Source: Steroidobacteraceae bacterium
GTDB taxonomy: Bacteria; Pseudomonadota; Gammaproteobacteria; Steroidobacterales; Steroidobacteraceae
Assembly: GCA_019683695.1 (NCBI GenBank)
Contig: JADGHX010000004.1
Coordinates: forward strand, 1 to 64,000
Direction of reading: 5' to 3'
Length of the DNA stretch: 64,000 nt
Part shown: positions 1 through 8,875 of the stretch, piece after piece
Numbering within the stretch: position 1 is the stretch's first letter
How the letters are laid out: each line of letters opens with the position of its first letter
The notes under the pieces: model-generated
The model's database searches: none
What the model saw: only the letters and a program-made list of their open reading frames with translations
Told to the model about the DNA's origin: nothing
Made by a program: the position numbers and the translations under genes

Positions 1-191
1 TCTCTCAACCGGTCGAGTAACACCGTCTTGCCGACCCCTCGCAGGCCGACCATCAGAATGCTCTTTGCGGGCAACCCTAGCCGCACCCGCTCAAGCGCGA
101 TCGCAACGGACTTACGAAGTTCATCGCGGCCGGCTAGCTCGGGTGGCGGCGTGCCGGCTCCAGGGGCGAATGGGTTGCGAACGGCGTCCAT
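1..191 (-). CDS. ATP-binding protein (AAA-type P-loop), 5' part only
   Basis: A minus-strand reading frame starts at an ATG (191-189) and runs off the left edge after 63 codons. The visible protein begins MDAVRNPFAPGAGTPPPELA and contains ILMVGLRGVGKTVLLDRL, a clear Walker A motif (GLRGVGKT) after a conserved lead-in (GRDELRKS). This layout is typical of single-domain AAA ATPases annotated simply as ATP-binding protein, often accompanying restriction or toxin-like loci, but the C-terminal half that would define the subfamily is outside the window. No Shine-Dalgarno sequence precedes the ATG; a strong sigma70-like promoter lies so close that the transcript may be leaderless. Confidence 0.75.
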   Translation of the reverse strand, partial: MDAVRNPFAPGAGTPPPELAGRDELRKSVAIALERVRLGLPAKSILMVGLRGVGKTVLLDRLR

Positions 192-197
192 CCGCGA

Positions 198-226
198 ATT
201 ATAGTGATCTTAGTGCGATTTATAAA
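198..226 (-). promoter_or_regulatory. sigma70-type promoter for the ATPase gene
   Basis: On the minus strand, TTTATA (226-221) and a perfect TATAAT (203-198) are separated by exactly 17 bp, inside a conspicuously A+T-rich stretch (about 200-270) of an otherwise G+C-rich region. The -10 box ends only 6 bases before the ATG at 191, so transcription would start at or next to the start codon. The boxes are seen directly; the leaderless transcript is inferred. Confidence 0.6.
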
Positions 227-544
227 ATAATTGTAAATCTCTTAAGATTCCTAAATATCAAACGGGACAGGACCTTAGAGTTGTCAAAGGCGGCTCGAAG
301 AAGCCGACACTGGCAGATCGGCGTCACGCCACCGTGGCACCGGCGCCCCATGCAAAGGCCGGCGCGGGCGATGAAGCGGGTTGGCTGAAGAGATCCTCCG
401 GCGAGAACGGCGCAGATCGTTGCGGTCGCAGGCGAGTCGTCACGGGAGCTTCCGGGCCTTTGCCCTGCGAAGCTCGAACAGACCGCAACGGTCTACCGAT
501 GCGGGGGCGAGTGATCCTCGTGTGATGGTCCGGTCTGCGGTACG
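227..544. other. intergenic stretch, no gene recognised
   Basis: After the A+T-rich promoter zone this stretch returns to high G+C content. Open frames exist on both strands (for example 324-746 minus and 381-761 plus), but they are rich in Arg, Ser, Cys and Ala, have no recognisable motif and look like G+C-driven noise. Confidence 0.4.
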
Positions 545-1240
545 TCAGTCCCGCAGTGCAGGCACACCTCGACTCTCCGCACGAGCACTCCTCGGCGCGC
601 CCTGGATTTGGCGACGGCGAGAGCGACGCCGAAGCACCGAACGAACACGCCGACTCGCATCGAGCAGTGCAATCGTCGGAGCACTCAACCGCGCTGCTGA
701 GCGCGCAACAAGTAGCTGCAGAGCACGGTTCGGTATCGCATCCCAAACTCGCTTTTCATAGTCGCGCACAGCACACGCCGTAACAGGCGAACATGCTGCC
801 AGCCAGCCGAGCAGCGAGGGGCCTCGGCCGCCCAGAATCTGGTCGAGGTCGACGAAGAACATCCGGTGCGGCTTTGCGCCCAGATCCTCATGGAGGATGA
901 CGTCACCGGTGAATCGAGCACCAAGAAACGTGCTGTACATACCGACGAGCTCATCGGTACAGCACGCAAGGATGAAGCGACGCCGCAGCTCGAGCATGAC
1001 GTACCCGACCGCGCGCAGCAGACACACGACGCTTTGGATGCGACGTTCATCCCACTCGAGGCACAGTCGCGAGACGTCGACGGTACTCCTCCTTGGCGGG
1101 AACTCGTCACGCCACGACCAGAACCGGTCGTGTTCCCATTCCTCCTCGGGCTCGCGGCACAGGATGCGTAGCGAGCCCACCAACCGTTCATTTCGCCGCC
1201 CGCCAATCAGAATCGCGGACTCGTCGAACCGATCGATCAT
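545..1240 (-). CDS. FeeM-like N-acyltransferase (GNAT-like), start uncertain
   Basis: The 231-residue frame resembles the N-acyl amino acid synthase FeeM / LuxI-like acyltransferase family. It has an early MIDRFDESAILIG strand, then LVGSLRIL, then VDVSRLCLEW, and a central helix region. Family members begin with an ELRxRIY-type segment before this point. Here the same frame continues upstream with a plausible FELRTRICRAAGK segment back to 1342, but it meets a TGA at 1363-1361 without any ATG or GTG; only CTG (1342) and TTG (1243) are available. Either a rare start codon is used or the 5' end is damaged. The last ~60 residues are Arg-rich and unconserved-looking, so the true end may also be degraded. 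Function is inferred from family resemblance only. Confidence 0.45.
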   Translation of the reverse strand: MIDRFDESAILIGGRRNERLVGSLRILCREPEEEWEHDRFWSWRDEFPPRRSTVDVSRLCLEWDERRIQSVVCLLRAVGYVMLELRRRFILACCTDELVGMYSTFLGARFTGDVILHEDLGAKPHRMFFVDLDQILGGRGPSLLGWLAACSPVTACAVRDYEKRVWDAIPNRALQLLVARSAARLSAPTIALLDASRRVRSVLRRRSRRRQIQGAPRSARAESRGVPALRD

Positions 1241-1360
1241 CAATCCTGACCCCGCGTGCTTGCCCGCGGCTCGGCAGATTCGCGTTCGCAGCTCAAAGAT
1301 CTCCTGCCGATCGGCAGGCGTGGTGGCAATCGTTGTGATCAGTGAGTGACATGCCGCGTA

Positions 1361-1591
1361 TCACGAAGAATTGAGCGGTTTCCGGAGCAGGGCTTCGTCG
1401 CTGTAGCCGCGGTACGTCGGCCGAATCCACTCGACTGAGAACCCGGTCGCTTCATAAGCGCGACGCGACCCCTCGGTGGACCTGACCCAGCAAGCTCCAC
1501 AATTCTGTTGGGTCGCTATGTAACGGTTCTGCCTCGCAACCTCTCGTAAGCGGATCGCCAGCACCGCTGTCTTGAGCGGCCCGTCGCGCAC
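1361..1591 (-). pseudogene. short acyltransferase-like C-terminal remnant
   Basis: A 76-codon frame from a GTG at 1591 lies in the same frame as both the esterase stop upstream (1633-1631) and the FeeM-like gene downstream. Its end reads like the last part of a GNAT-type acyltransferase (RSTEGSRRAYEATGF, then a YRGYSDEALLRK tail), but there is no N-terminal acetyl-CoA binding half. It is best read as a leftover fragment of an acyltransferase gene. It could instead be a real small gene; no ribosome binding site was seen. Confidence 0.35.
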
Positions 1592-1630
1592 CCGCCCCCG
1601 CGGACTTCCCTGTCCCGCGGCAGTAGCGCG

Positions 1631-3265
1631 TTACGCGCTCAGGAAGATGCGCTCCTCACGCGTCGGATCGTTTTCGATACGCGACGTCGTGTTGATCAGC
1701 ATCGTGGAACGCGATTGCAGGTCGTAGCCCGGCCACTTGCCGAGCCCGCCGGACGGCGCACCCGCCATGGCGAACGTGACCCACGCTTCACTCACCTGCC
1801 CGGCAAGGCGCTTCACGTCCGCATCCGCTCCAGCGACCAGTGGCGAGCCCTCGATGTCGTTCCACACGAAAGCGTTCTCCACCGTGTGCAGGCTCTTGAG
1901 CTTTCCGCCAAGCACCGGGCTCTGCCAATCGAAACGGTACACGAACACCGGCGCACGGCCTTGCGCCGCCTTGCGCTCCGCCTGACGCAGCGTGGCCGTC
2001 ATGATCGAGAAATCGGACCACATCTGGATGTAGAGGTCCGATGGCGTCGCGCCGGGATAGCGCCGCCGGTAGAGCGCGATCGCCTGCGCGCCCCGCTCGC
2101 CGAGGAAGTCCGCGGCGCGCCGCTGCAGCCCGGCGTCGTCCAGCGTGAAGGCGTCCGGATCGTCGCCCATGAAGAACGTCATCTCGTGCTGGTTCCATCC
2201 GATGAGGAGCGGCACGTCGGCCGACTGCGCCGGTGCGTCCGGATCGAACGGATGACGCGGCAGCACCGTGCCGTCCACCACGGGCGCGAAGGTTTCCAGG
2301 TCCGTGTAGTACTTGTCCGGGTACCTGGTCTTGACGGCGAAGCACGCCCCGAGAAGCTGCCGTATCGGGACCTTTTGCAGGTCCCGTACCCGCTTTGCAT
2401 CCAGATTCAGCTCGTGCAACAGCGCATCGGTTGCGCGTACAGCCTGTGCGCGCTCCATCATTCGCAAGCCCGGTCCGCTCTGAACGGCCGCCCGGTGCAT
2501 CAGACCCTTTGCAGCAGGCGCCGCCATGAGGAATGACGTCTTCATCCCGCCGCCCGATTCGCCGAACACCATGACGCGCGATGGATCGCCACCGAACGCT
2601 GCAATGTTGTCGCGAACCCATTCCAGAGCCGCCACGACGTCGAGCATGCCCACGTTGCCGGACTGTGCGAACTCGGCTCCGCCGTGCTCCGCGAGATATG
2701 AGTAGCCGAACACGTTGAGCCGGTGGTTCACGCTCACGACCACCACGTCGCCGCGACGCGCCAGGTTCGTCCCGTCGACGGTCGAGCCGGAGCCACTCGT
2801 GAAGAAGCCGCCATGGAGCCAGAACATCACGGGCCGGCGGCGACCGTCGTTCACGCCCGCCGTCCACACGTTGAGAAACAGGCAGTCTTCCGATTCCGGA
2901 GGCGTCTGCGGCGCGCCCGGCGTGCGGGGAAGCTGCGCAAGGATGATGCGACTGGGGGTGCCGGGCGGCGGCGGATTCGGGTTCGACTGCGGCGCGCTGG
3001 CGCCGAACTCGAACGCATCCACGATGCCCGCCCAGGGCCGCGCGGGCTGCGGGGGCATGAAGCGATTCTCCCCCGCGGTCGATGCCGCGTATCGAATGCC
3101 CTTGAATACATACACCCCGTTCACGCGCGTGCCGCGCACCTTGCCGAGCCGCGTCTCCACGACCGGTTCGGTGGGCGTTCGCGCCAGACCGGGCCGCACG
3201 CCAACGATCGATGTCAGTGCAAGGCACTCCAGAGCCGTGCGCCGGCTCATCGGCGGTGTCTTCAT
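1631..3265 (-). CDS. type-B carboxylesterase (para-nitrobenzyl esterase family), exported
   Basis: A 544-residue alpha/beta hydrolase of carboxylesterase/lipase type. The N-terminus MKTPPMSRRTALECLALTS has a twin-arginine-like signal, so it is probably periplasmic. Visible hallmarks are the oxyanion HGG at 151-153, the EDCLFLNVW motif near 126, the nucleophile elbow GESGGG with Ser237, and a C-terminal SLHTVENAF supplying the catalytic His. Length fits the family (about 500-550). It is the last gene of the minus-strand operon, 13 bp behind the DUF8021-like gene. It probably hydrolyses an ester bond of the substrate handled by the cluster; the substrate itself cannot be read from the sequence. 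Confidence 0.88.
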   Translation of the reverse strand: MKTPPMSRRTALECLALTSIVGVRPGLARTPTEPVVETRLGKVRGTRVNGVYVFKGIRYAASTAGENRFMPPQPARPWAGIVDAFEFGASAPQSNPNPPPPGTPSRIILAQLPRTPGAPQTPPESEDCLFLNVWTAGVNDGRRRPVMFWLHGGFFTSGSGSTVDGTNLARRGDVVVVSVNHRLNVFGYSYLAEHGGAEFAQSGNVGMLDVVAALEWVRDNIAAFGGDPSRVMVFGESGGGMKTSFLMAAPAAKGLMHRAAVQSGPGLRMMERAQAVRATDALLHELNLDAKRVRDLQKVPIRQLLGACFAVKTRYPDKYYTDLETFAPVVDGTVLPRHPFDPDAPAQSADVPLLIGWNQHEMTFFMGDDPDAFTLDDAGLQRRAADFLGERGAQAIALYRRRYPGATPSDLYIQMWSDFSIMTATLRQAERKAAQGRAPVFVYRFDWQSPVLGGKLKSLHTVENAFVWNDIEGSPLVAGADADVKRLAGQVSEAWVTFAMAGAPSGGLGKWPGYDLQSRSTMLINTTSRIENDPTREERIFLSA

Positions 3266-3278
3266 CTCTCCTGCCCCT

Positions 3279-4202
3279 TCAGCGGCTGCGGGTCTTCTTC
3301 GTCCAGGGCGACTGCTGGTAGTACGGCGCGGCGATGAAGGTCGCCTCCACCGCGACGATCATGTCGTTGCGCACCTTGAACAGCTCGAGGAAAGCCCACG
3401 TCTGCGGCTCGCGAAAGATCGACCGCACCTTCGTGCCGTCCGTGAGCGTGTACTCGTCCAGCACGCCCTTGTGATCGATGAAACCGCGGCACAGCACGAT
3501 GCCGCGCTCCTCGTCGACGAGGATCGCCTCGCGCCGCACGCGATCGTTGAAGCGATAGCGCCCGAGCCGGAAGGCCTTCTCGATCTCGGTGAACTTCAGA
3601 CCGTTCTCGAGACGGGTCGCGTCGGGGGCAAAGCGCGTGCCGCGAATCTCCCCGGTGTTGTTCTGGAGCGTGTCGAAGTAGCCGTTCGCGTGCTGGATCA
3701 GGCGCTCGCGCGATACGCGCTCGGAAAGCGGAATGACCGCTTCGATCCCCGGCTCATGCTTGTAGTTGGCATGATCGGCGATCGGGGTCGGCGGGGAGCT
3801 CAGGTTCCGCCGCGTGGAGAGCATATGCTCCACCTCGGTGATCCTGCCATTCTGCACGCGCAGGCGAATGGCGAGATAGCCCTGCACGTCGTTCTGCATG
3901 ATGGCAGTGAAGATGCCGACGCCGCCGGTCTTCGGGTCCGAGATCGTGAGTGCCGGCCCGACTTCCTTCGTGACGGTATCCCAGCTCCCCTCCGGAAACG
4001 GCATCTCGACGTTGTTCTCGGTGAAGCGCACCTTCTTCGCAAACGGCGCCAACGAGGGATCGTGCCTGACGTACGCGGCGCGGTACTGGTCGCCGATACG
4101 CTCGAGGCACGCCTTGTCGCAGCCCGCAGCCGGCGCCTCGGGCGCAAGAAACACCGCCACGATGGCAAACGCGGCGCCGGCGAGATGGATCGGTTTGAAC
4201 AC
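3279..4202 (-). CDS. exported DUF8021-like protein
   Basis: A 307-residue protein with a signal peptide (hydrophobic AGAAFAIVAVFL, cleavage near APAAGC). The rest resembles the DUF8021-type family of uncharacterised, probably NTF2-like, secreted proteins: a C-D-x3-C start after the signal, repeated segments on either half (MLSTRR near 127, FRLGRYRF near 230) and the C-terminal LELFKVRNDMIVAVEATFI strand followed by PYYQQSPW. There is no known catalytic residue set. It sits between the STN-type TonB receptor (18 bp upstream) and the carboxylesterase (13 bp downstream), so it is co-transcribed with the catabolic cluster. Its role is unknown. Confidence 0.7.
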   Translation of the reverse strand: MFKPIHLAGAAFAIVAVFLAPEAPAAGCDKACLERIGDQYRAAYVRHDPSLAPFAKKVRFTENNVEMPFPEGSWDTVTKEVGPALTISDPKTGGVGIFTAIMQNDVQGYLAIRLRVQNGRITEVEHMLSTRRNLSSPPTPIADHANYKHEPGIEAVIPLSERVSRERLIQHANGYFDTLQNNTGEIRGTRFAPDATRLENGLKFTEIEKAFRLGRYRFNDRVRREAILVDEERGIVLCRGFIDHKGVLDEYTLTDGTKVRSIFREPQTWAFLELFKVRNDMIVAVEATFIAAPYYQQSPWTKKTRSR

Positions 4203-4220
4203 GTTATTTACCCCCTCACG

Positions 4221-7200
4221 TTAGAAACTGCATCGCAGGCCGAGTCTGTAGCTGCGACCCACCGTATCGAAATAGACTGCGCTGGTCGGCAAACCGAAGC
4301 TCGCCGGCACGATGGGCGGGTCGCGATCGAACGCGTTCGAGACCACGCCGAATATCTGCACGTTGTGCGACAAGACCAAGGCGCCCGACAGGTTCAGGTA
4401 CGTGGCGCTCGCGACCGTGTTGTCGTTGATGGTGACGCCTTCGACGTAGGTGTTGTCGAACCGGCCGCTGCTCACGTGGCGCACCTGCGCCGTGGCAAAT
4501 GCGTTCCCGAGGGTGTATGCCAGGCCGGCGGTGACGATGACGCGCGGCGCGACGTTGCTCTGGCCCGCCCGCTCGACGAACCCGCTTCCGGCGTTCTCGC
4601 GGTTGTGAGCCATGTACGTGCCGTTGACCGAGATGGTCAGCGTCCCGGGAGCGCCATCGAGCCAGCGCGTCACCGGCGTCTGCCACGACAGGGCAAGATC
4701 GTACCCGGATCGCTGAACCTCGTTGAAGTTGACGTACGGCGAGCGCACGGTGTACTGCGCCATGGGATTCACGGCCGGCTCGAGGCGATCGCAGTACTCC
4801 TGCAGCCCCGCCATGCAGAAATCCGCCATCTGCTGGCTAGTGAGCGCGGCGATTGCGCCCGTCACCTCGATGTCGAAATAGTCGAGCGAGAGCTGCAGCC
4901 CCTGATCCGGATCGAGCCAGGCCAGGCCCAGCGTCCGTGTGCTCGCGACTTCCGGTTTCAGATCCGGGTTGCCGCCGGTAAGCGCCTCCACGGGCGGCTG
5001 CGCGTTCCGGAAGCGAACATTCGTCACCGTACTGACCGGCGGTGTCCTGAGCTCGAAGAGATTCGGCGCACGGATGTCCCGAGAGTACGCCGCCCGCAGC
5101 AGCAGGCGCGCCGCGGGAGCCCAGGTTGCGCCAACCTTCCACGTGGTGACATCGCCGCTCGTGCTGTAACTCGTGAACCGCGCAGCGCCATTCAGCTCGA
5201 GGGCACCCGCGCCGTGCAGGCTGGACGTGAGCGGCACGACGGTTTCGAGATACGCCTCCCGTACCGTGAACGAGCCGGAGAACGACTTTGCGTTCGTGCT
5301 TTCATAAAGCGAAAGCTCCGCCTGCGGATCCACCAGGGTGTGCTGGCTCTCCGAGCGCCACTCGACGCCTGTCGCGAGAGATACGCGGCCACCCGGCGTG
5401 GCGAAAGGCTCGCCGTTAAGATTCACGTTGACCGCCTGCTGCGTGTAGCGCGTGTCTGACCACAGCGTGTCGGTGACGAACCGCCGTGCCGCTTCCGACG
5501 GAGCACCCTCTCCGAGCACGTTGAGCGGCACGCATCCCGCCGCGAACGGGTCGTAATCCGGCGCACCCAGGGGCGCCGCTGGGCGACCTTCCGGGTTCAC
5601 CGCACCCGGAATCGAGGCGCGGCAGACAATGCGCCCCTCGTGCCACACGGCATCGGTCGCTGCCCTGAAGCGATAGTTGATGCGATCGTTCTCTACCCGT
5701 TGGTCGTACCGGTTCTCCCCATACGTGTACGCGGCGTCCCATCGCCATCCGTCGCGCAGCACACCCTCGGTCCCGAGCACGAACCGTGGCGTCTGGTGTG
5801 TGACACTGCCACGCTGGAAGCCGATGTCGGCGTGGTCGCGCCCGAGGCTGAACGACGCGATGTCGTTAGCGATCATGTATTCGCGCAGCGACTCCGGCAG
5901 GAACGCGTTGTCCACGTAGATGCGGATGTCCGTGTCGCGCGCGGGCAGCGTCTGGATCACGCCCCGGGAGTAGGAGTAGGACGCCTCGACGTAGGCATCG
6001 ATACCTTCCGCCACCGGGTAGCTCAGGCGCGAATAGAGCGCCTTGCGCGTGCCGGCGGGCACGAGATCGACGTTGGTATTGATATTGAGGCCGGCATTGC
6101 TGCCGCCCCCATGCATGTTCTGCGAACCGACGTAGCTGCCGTACTGGAACGGCAGCACCTCGCCTCCGGGACCGAACTGCACGCCACGCAGCAGCGTGCT
6201 GGGCGCAAACGTGCCGTCGTCCCGCGCGACCGTCGATCCGTTGATCAGCCCGCCACGCGTGGCTGTCGAATACCGGACATCGGGCAGGATGAGATTTGCC
6301 GGCAATCCATTGCCGCCTTCGGGGCAGACCGGGCTCACGGGGGCATCGAGCGCGCAGGGATTCGCGATCACCTGCCAGGCCTTGCGCCCCCAGTCGCGCG
6401 TGTAGACGTCGCGCACTCCGCCGTTTTCCACGAAGTCCGCTGCGATCTGCACATGACCGCGCTCATTGCCGAATCGCGTGCCGGCGAGCAGCCCGAAGCG
6501 CACTTCGCGGTGATCCCACAGCTCCGAGCTGCCCGCCTGCGCTTCGACGTGCACGCCTTCCACGTTCTTCTTGAGGATGAGGTTCACCACGCCGGCCACT
6601 GCATCCGAGCCCCATTGCGCGGAAGCACCACCCGTCACGATCTCCGCCCGCTCGACCAGCCCCGACGGAATCTGATTGAGATCGACCTGGTAGCCCGGAA
6701 GGCCGGTCGTGATTTGCGGCACGAAACGTTTGCCATCCACCAGCACCAGCGTGCGCGACGCGCCGAGACCGCGCAGGTCGGCATACCGCGAGCCCGGAAA
6801 GATGGCACGCACGCCATTCGTCTGCGGCGTCGTGGTGGCGCGGAAGACAGGAATCTCGTCCAGCACCTGCCCGATGTTCGTCGCCCCGCGCTGCTCGAGC
6901 TGAGCAGAGCTGACGACCGTAGTGGGTGTGGGTGCGTTGAATCCGCTGCGCAGGACACGCGAAGCCGTTACGCGAACTTCCGCAAGTTCTTCGGTCTCGG
7001 CGGCTTCCGCGCGTACCTCGAGCACTGCAGGCGTCTCGCCACGCTTCTGAGTGACCACGTATCCGTTGCCGCGCCGCTTGATCGTGAGGCCGGTACCACT
7101 CAGCAGCTTGCGTAGCGCTTCGCTCGGCTCGTACACACCGCGGACGCCCTGGGTGCGCTGCGCACCGATGATCTCCGAGCGAAACGCAATCTGTTCCCCG

Positions 7201-7340
7201 CTCTGCAGGCCGAACTCCCGCAGGGCCGAGAGCAGCTCCTGCGGCTCGATCTCGAACGGCCGCGGAGCCGCATGGGATACGCTTGCCACGAAGGCCATCA
7301 CGAGCGGCCATACGCGGTTGTCGCAGCGGCGGTGGCGCAT
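4221..7340 (-). CDS. TonB-dependent outer-membrane receptor with STN signalling domain
   Basis: A protein of 1039 residues from the ATG at 7340. A longer open frame continues upstream but runs through fecR in another frame. A signal peptide (VWPLVMAFVASVSHAA) is followed by a secretin/TonB short N-terminal (STN) domain (about 25-100), then the plug (GFNAPTPTTVV, VLVDGKRFVPQ, VTGGASAQWGSDAVAGVVNL) and a 22-strand barrel ending in Phe. STN domains contact FecR-type anti-sigma factors, and fecR and the sigma gene lie immediately upstream (17 bp). It should therefore both import a ligand and signal its presence. It is a close paralogue of the receptor at 10457-13351, which lacks the STN domain. 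Confidence 0.93.
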   Translation of the reverse strand: MRHRRCDNRVWPLVMAFVASVSHAAPRPFEIEPQELLSALREFGLQSGEQIAFRSEIIGAQRTQGVRGVYEPSEALRKLLSGTGLTIKRRGNGYVVTQKRGETPAVLEVRAEAAETEELAEVRVTASRVLRSGFNAPTPTTVVSSAQLEQRGATNIGQVLDEIPVFRATTTPQTNGVRAIFPGSRYADLRGLGASRTLVLVDGKRFVPQITTGLPGYQVDLNQIPSGLVERAEIVTGGASAQWGSDAVAGVVNLILKKNVEGVHVEAQAGSSELWDHREVRFGLLAGTRFGNERGHVQIAADFVENGGVRDVYTRDWGRKAWQVIANPCALDAPVSPVCPEGGNGLPANLILPDVRYSTATRGGLINGSTVARDDGTFAPSTLLRGVQFGPGGEVLPFQYGSYVGSQNMHGGGSNAGLNINTNVDLVPAGTRKALYSRLSYPVAEGIDAYVEASYSYSRGVIQTLPARDTDIRIYVDNAFLPESLREYMIANDIASFSLGRDHADIGFQRGSVTHQTPRFVLGTEGVLRDGWRWDAAYTYGENRYDQRVENDRINYRFRAATDAVWHEGRIVCRASIPGAVNPEGRPAAPLGAPDYDPFAAGCVPLNVLGEGAPSEAARRFVTDTLWSDTRYTQQAVNVNLNGEPFATPGGRVSLATGVEWRSESQHTLVDPQAELSLYESTNAKSFSGSFTVREAYLETVVPLTSSLHGAGALELNGAARFTSYSTSGDVTTWKVGATWAPAARLLLRAAYSRDIRAPNLFELRTPPVSTVTNVRFRNAQPPVEALTGGNPDLKPEVASTRTLGLAWLDPDQGLQLSLDYFDIEVTGAIAALTSQQMADFCMAGLQEYCDRLEPAVNPMAQYTVRSPYVNFNEVQRSGYDLALSWQTPVTRWLDGAPGTLTISVNGTYMAHNRENAGSGFVERAGQSNVAPRVIVTAGLAYTLGNAFATAQVRHVSSGRFDNTYVEGVTINDNTVASATYLNLSGALVLSHNVQIFGVVSNAFDRDPPIVPASFGLPTSAVYFDTVGRSYRLGLRCSF

Positions 7341-7357
7341 CGACTCACCCAATGCGC

Positions 7358-8380
7358 TCAGGGCTCCACGAGCTCGATCCTGTGCGCGTCCGTCGCTCCC
7401 GCCCTGGCCAGGCCGAGCGTCTCCGCCGCCTGGATGAATGTCTCGATATCCCCCGCCATGAGCACGGCGCTCAGTCGCCGGCCCGCGACCTGCGGATCGG
7501 GAATGACGATCTTGCGAGCCGAGTACCGGTTGAGGGCAGCAGCGATGTTCCCCAGCGTCTCCTCGTCGAACACGAGACGCCCCTTCAGCCAGCCTGTATC
7601 GACTTCGAGGCTCGCCTCGCGCACGGTCCATGGGCCGCGCTCGGGGGCAATGAGCCGCTGACCGGCATTCATCTCCACCGACTTTCCGCCCGCATCCCCC
7701 GGGCCGGTGACGCCGAGCACGCGCAGCCTGCCGCTGAGCAGCGTCACGGCCATCGCCGCGTCGGTCAGCTCCACGTCGAATTCCGTGCCGAGCGCGGTCA
7801 CGGTATTGCTCCCGGCACTCACCGAGAACGGGCGCGAGGGATCATGCGCCACGTCGAAGAAGGCGCGGCCCCGCACGAGGCGCACGCGCCGGGCCTGCGG
7901 CGCCGACCAGACCTGGATGACCGTATCCGTATCGAGCACGACCAGGGTGCCATCCGGAAGGGTCACGGTCGATTTCTGGCCGACGCGGGTCTCGTACTGC
8001 ACAGCGTGTTCCTTGACGACGGAGGGCGCCTTCTGGCGTGCGCCCTGCACGACGGCGAGCGCCGCCAGCCCCACAGCGCACACCGCGGCCGCCGCAACGA
8101 GCGCGCGCTGCCAACGGGCCTTCGACCGCATGCGTGCACGCGCCCGGACCTCCGATCGCATGGCGAGCACAGCGGGCTCCGAGCGCACAGCTTCCATGTC
8201 GTTCCAGATCCGGAACAGGCAATCCAGCTCTTCGGCATTGCGCTCATCCTGTTCGAGCCAGCGCTGCAGCGCCTCCTGCGCGGCAGGCGGAAGCGGACCC
8301 GCACGCATGCGCGCAAACCAGCTTTCCGCGCTGTCCGGACGCGCTTCCTCGTCCTGCGGCCCGGTGTGCTCGTGGCTCAT
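7358..8380 (-). CDS. fecR: FecR-family anti-sigma factor / periplasmic signal transducer
   Basis: A 340-residue protein starting at the ATG that overlaps the sigma-factor stop (ATGA, 8380-8377). It has an N-terminal DUF4880-like cytoplasmic part (ESWFARMRAGPLP, ALQRWLEQDERNAEELD), one membrane helix (about 92-110, ALVAAAAVCAVGLAALAVV), and a periplasmic FecR domain (YETRVGQKSTVTLPDGT, VRLVRGRAFFDVAHD, FSVSAGSNTVTALGTEFDV) with a C-terminal DUF4974-like section. Known members relay ligand binding by an STN-containing receptor to a FecI-type sigma factor; both partners flank it. Confidence 0.92.
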   Translation of the reverse strand: MSHEHTGPQDEEARPDSAESWFARMRAGPLPPAAQEALQRWLEQDERNAEELDCLFRIWNDMEAVRSEPAVLAMRSEVRARARMRSKARWQRALVAAAAVCAVGLAALAVVQGARQKAPSVVKEHAVQYETRVGQKSTVTLPDGTLVVLDTDTVIQVWSAPQARRVRLVRGRAFFDVAHDPSRPFSVSAGSNTVTALGTEFDVELTDAAMAVTLLSGRLRVLGVTGPGDAGGKSVEMNAGQRLIAPERGPWTVREASLEVDTGWLKGRLVFDEETLGNIAAALNRYSARKIVIPDPQVAGRRLSAVLMAGDIETFIQAAETLGLARAGATDAHRIELVEP

Positions 8381-8874
8381 CGGCCCTTCTCCAGTTCGCC
8401 TTTCAGCAGCCGCAACGCGTTCATCATCTGCTTTTCGACCGCGCTCACCGAGATGTTGAGGTGACGCGCTATGTCGGGATAAGTCGACTCCTCGAAGCGA
8501 TGCAGGATGAAGACATCCCGCGTCCGCTGTGGCATGCACTCCAGCGCGGCGACGAGCCGCTGCAGCTCCTGACGGCTCGCGAGCACGCGCTCCGGGGAAG
8601 GGTCGGAAGACGGGTAATGATTATCTTCGCGAAGCTTCTCTACGACGGCGCGCTGTGTCTGCAGGCGATAGTGAAGAAGCACGCGCGCGGCCACCGCGAA
8701 CAGGTAGCCTCCCATGTTCTCGATGGGCGTCTGCGCCTGGCGCGACTGGAGATTGAGGAACACCTCCTGCACCAGGTCATCGACCTCGGCGGCCGGCACG
8801 CGCTTGCGGAAATAGCGACGCAGCGCCGCGGCGTGGGTTTGCAGATACGAATCGAGTCGCAACGCGCGCGCCAC
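8377..8874 (-). CDS. FecI-type ECF RNA polymerase sigma factor
   Basis: A 165-residue ECF sigma factor starting at GTG 8874, one base after the stop of the PrpD-like gene. Region 2 is visible as LRRYFRKRVPAAEVDDLVQEVFLNL and MGGYLFAVAARVLLHY; region 4 as LECMPQRTRDVFILHRFE and a helix-turn-helix (YPDIARHLNISVSAVEKQM). Length and sequence fit the FecI-like group that works with FecR and an STN receptor. It should direct RNA polymerase to this cluster's promoters when the receptor is occupied. Its stop overlaps fecR's start by four bases, implying translational coupling. Confidence 0.93.
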   Translation of the reverse strand: MARALRLDSYLQTHAAALRRYFRKRVPAAEVDDLVQEVFLNLQSRQAQTPIENMGGYLFAVAARVLLHYRLQTQRAVVEKLREDNHYPSSDPSPERVLASRQELQRLVAALECMPQRTRDVFILHRFEESTYPDIARHLNISVSAVEKQMMNALRLLKGELEKGR

Positions 8875-8875
8875 G

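Noticed and set aside
2715..5459. 914-codon plus-strand open frame opposite the esterase, DUF8021-like and receptor genes
   Set aside because: It spans three well-supported minus-strand genes, is Arg/His/Val-rich with no domain, and is the usual antisense by-product of high G+C coding DNA.
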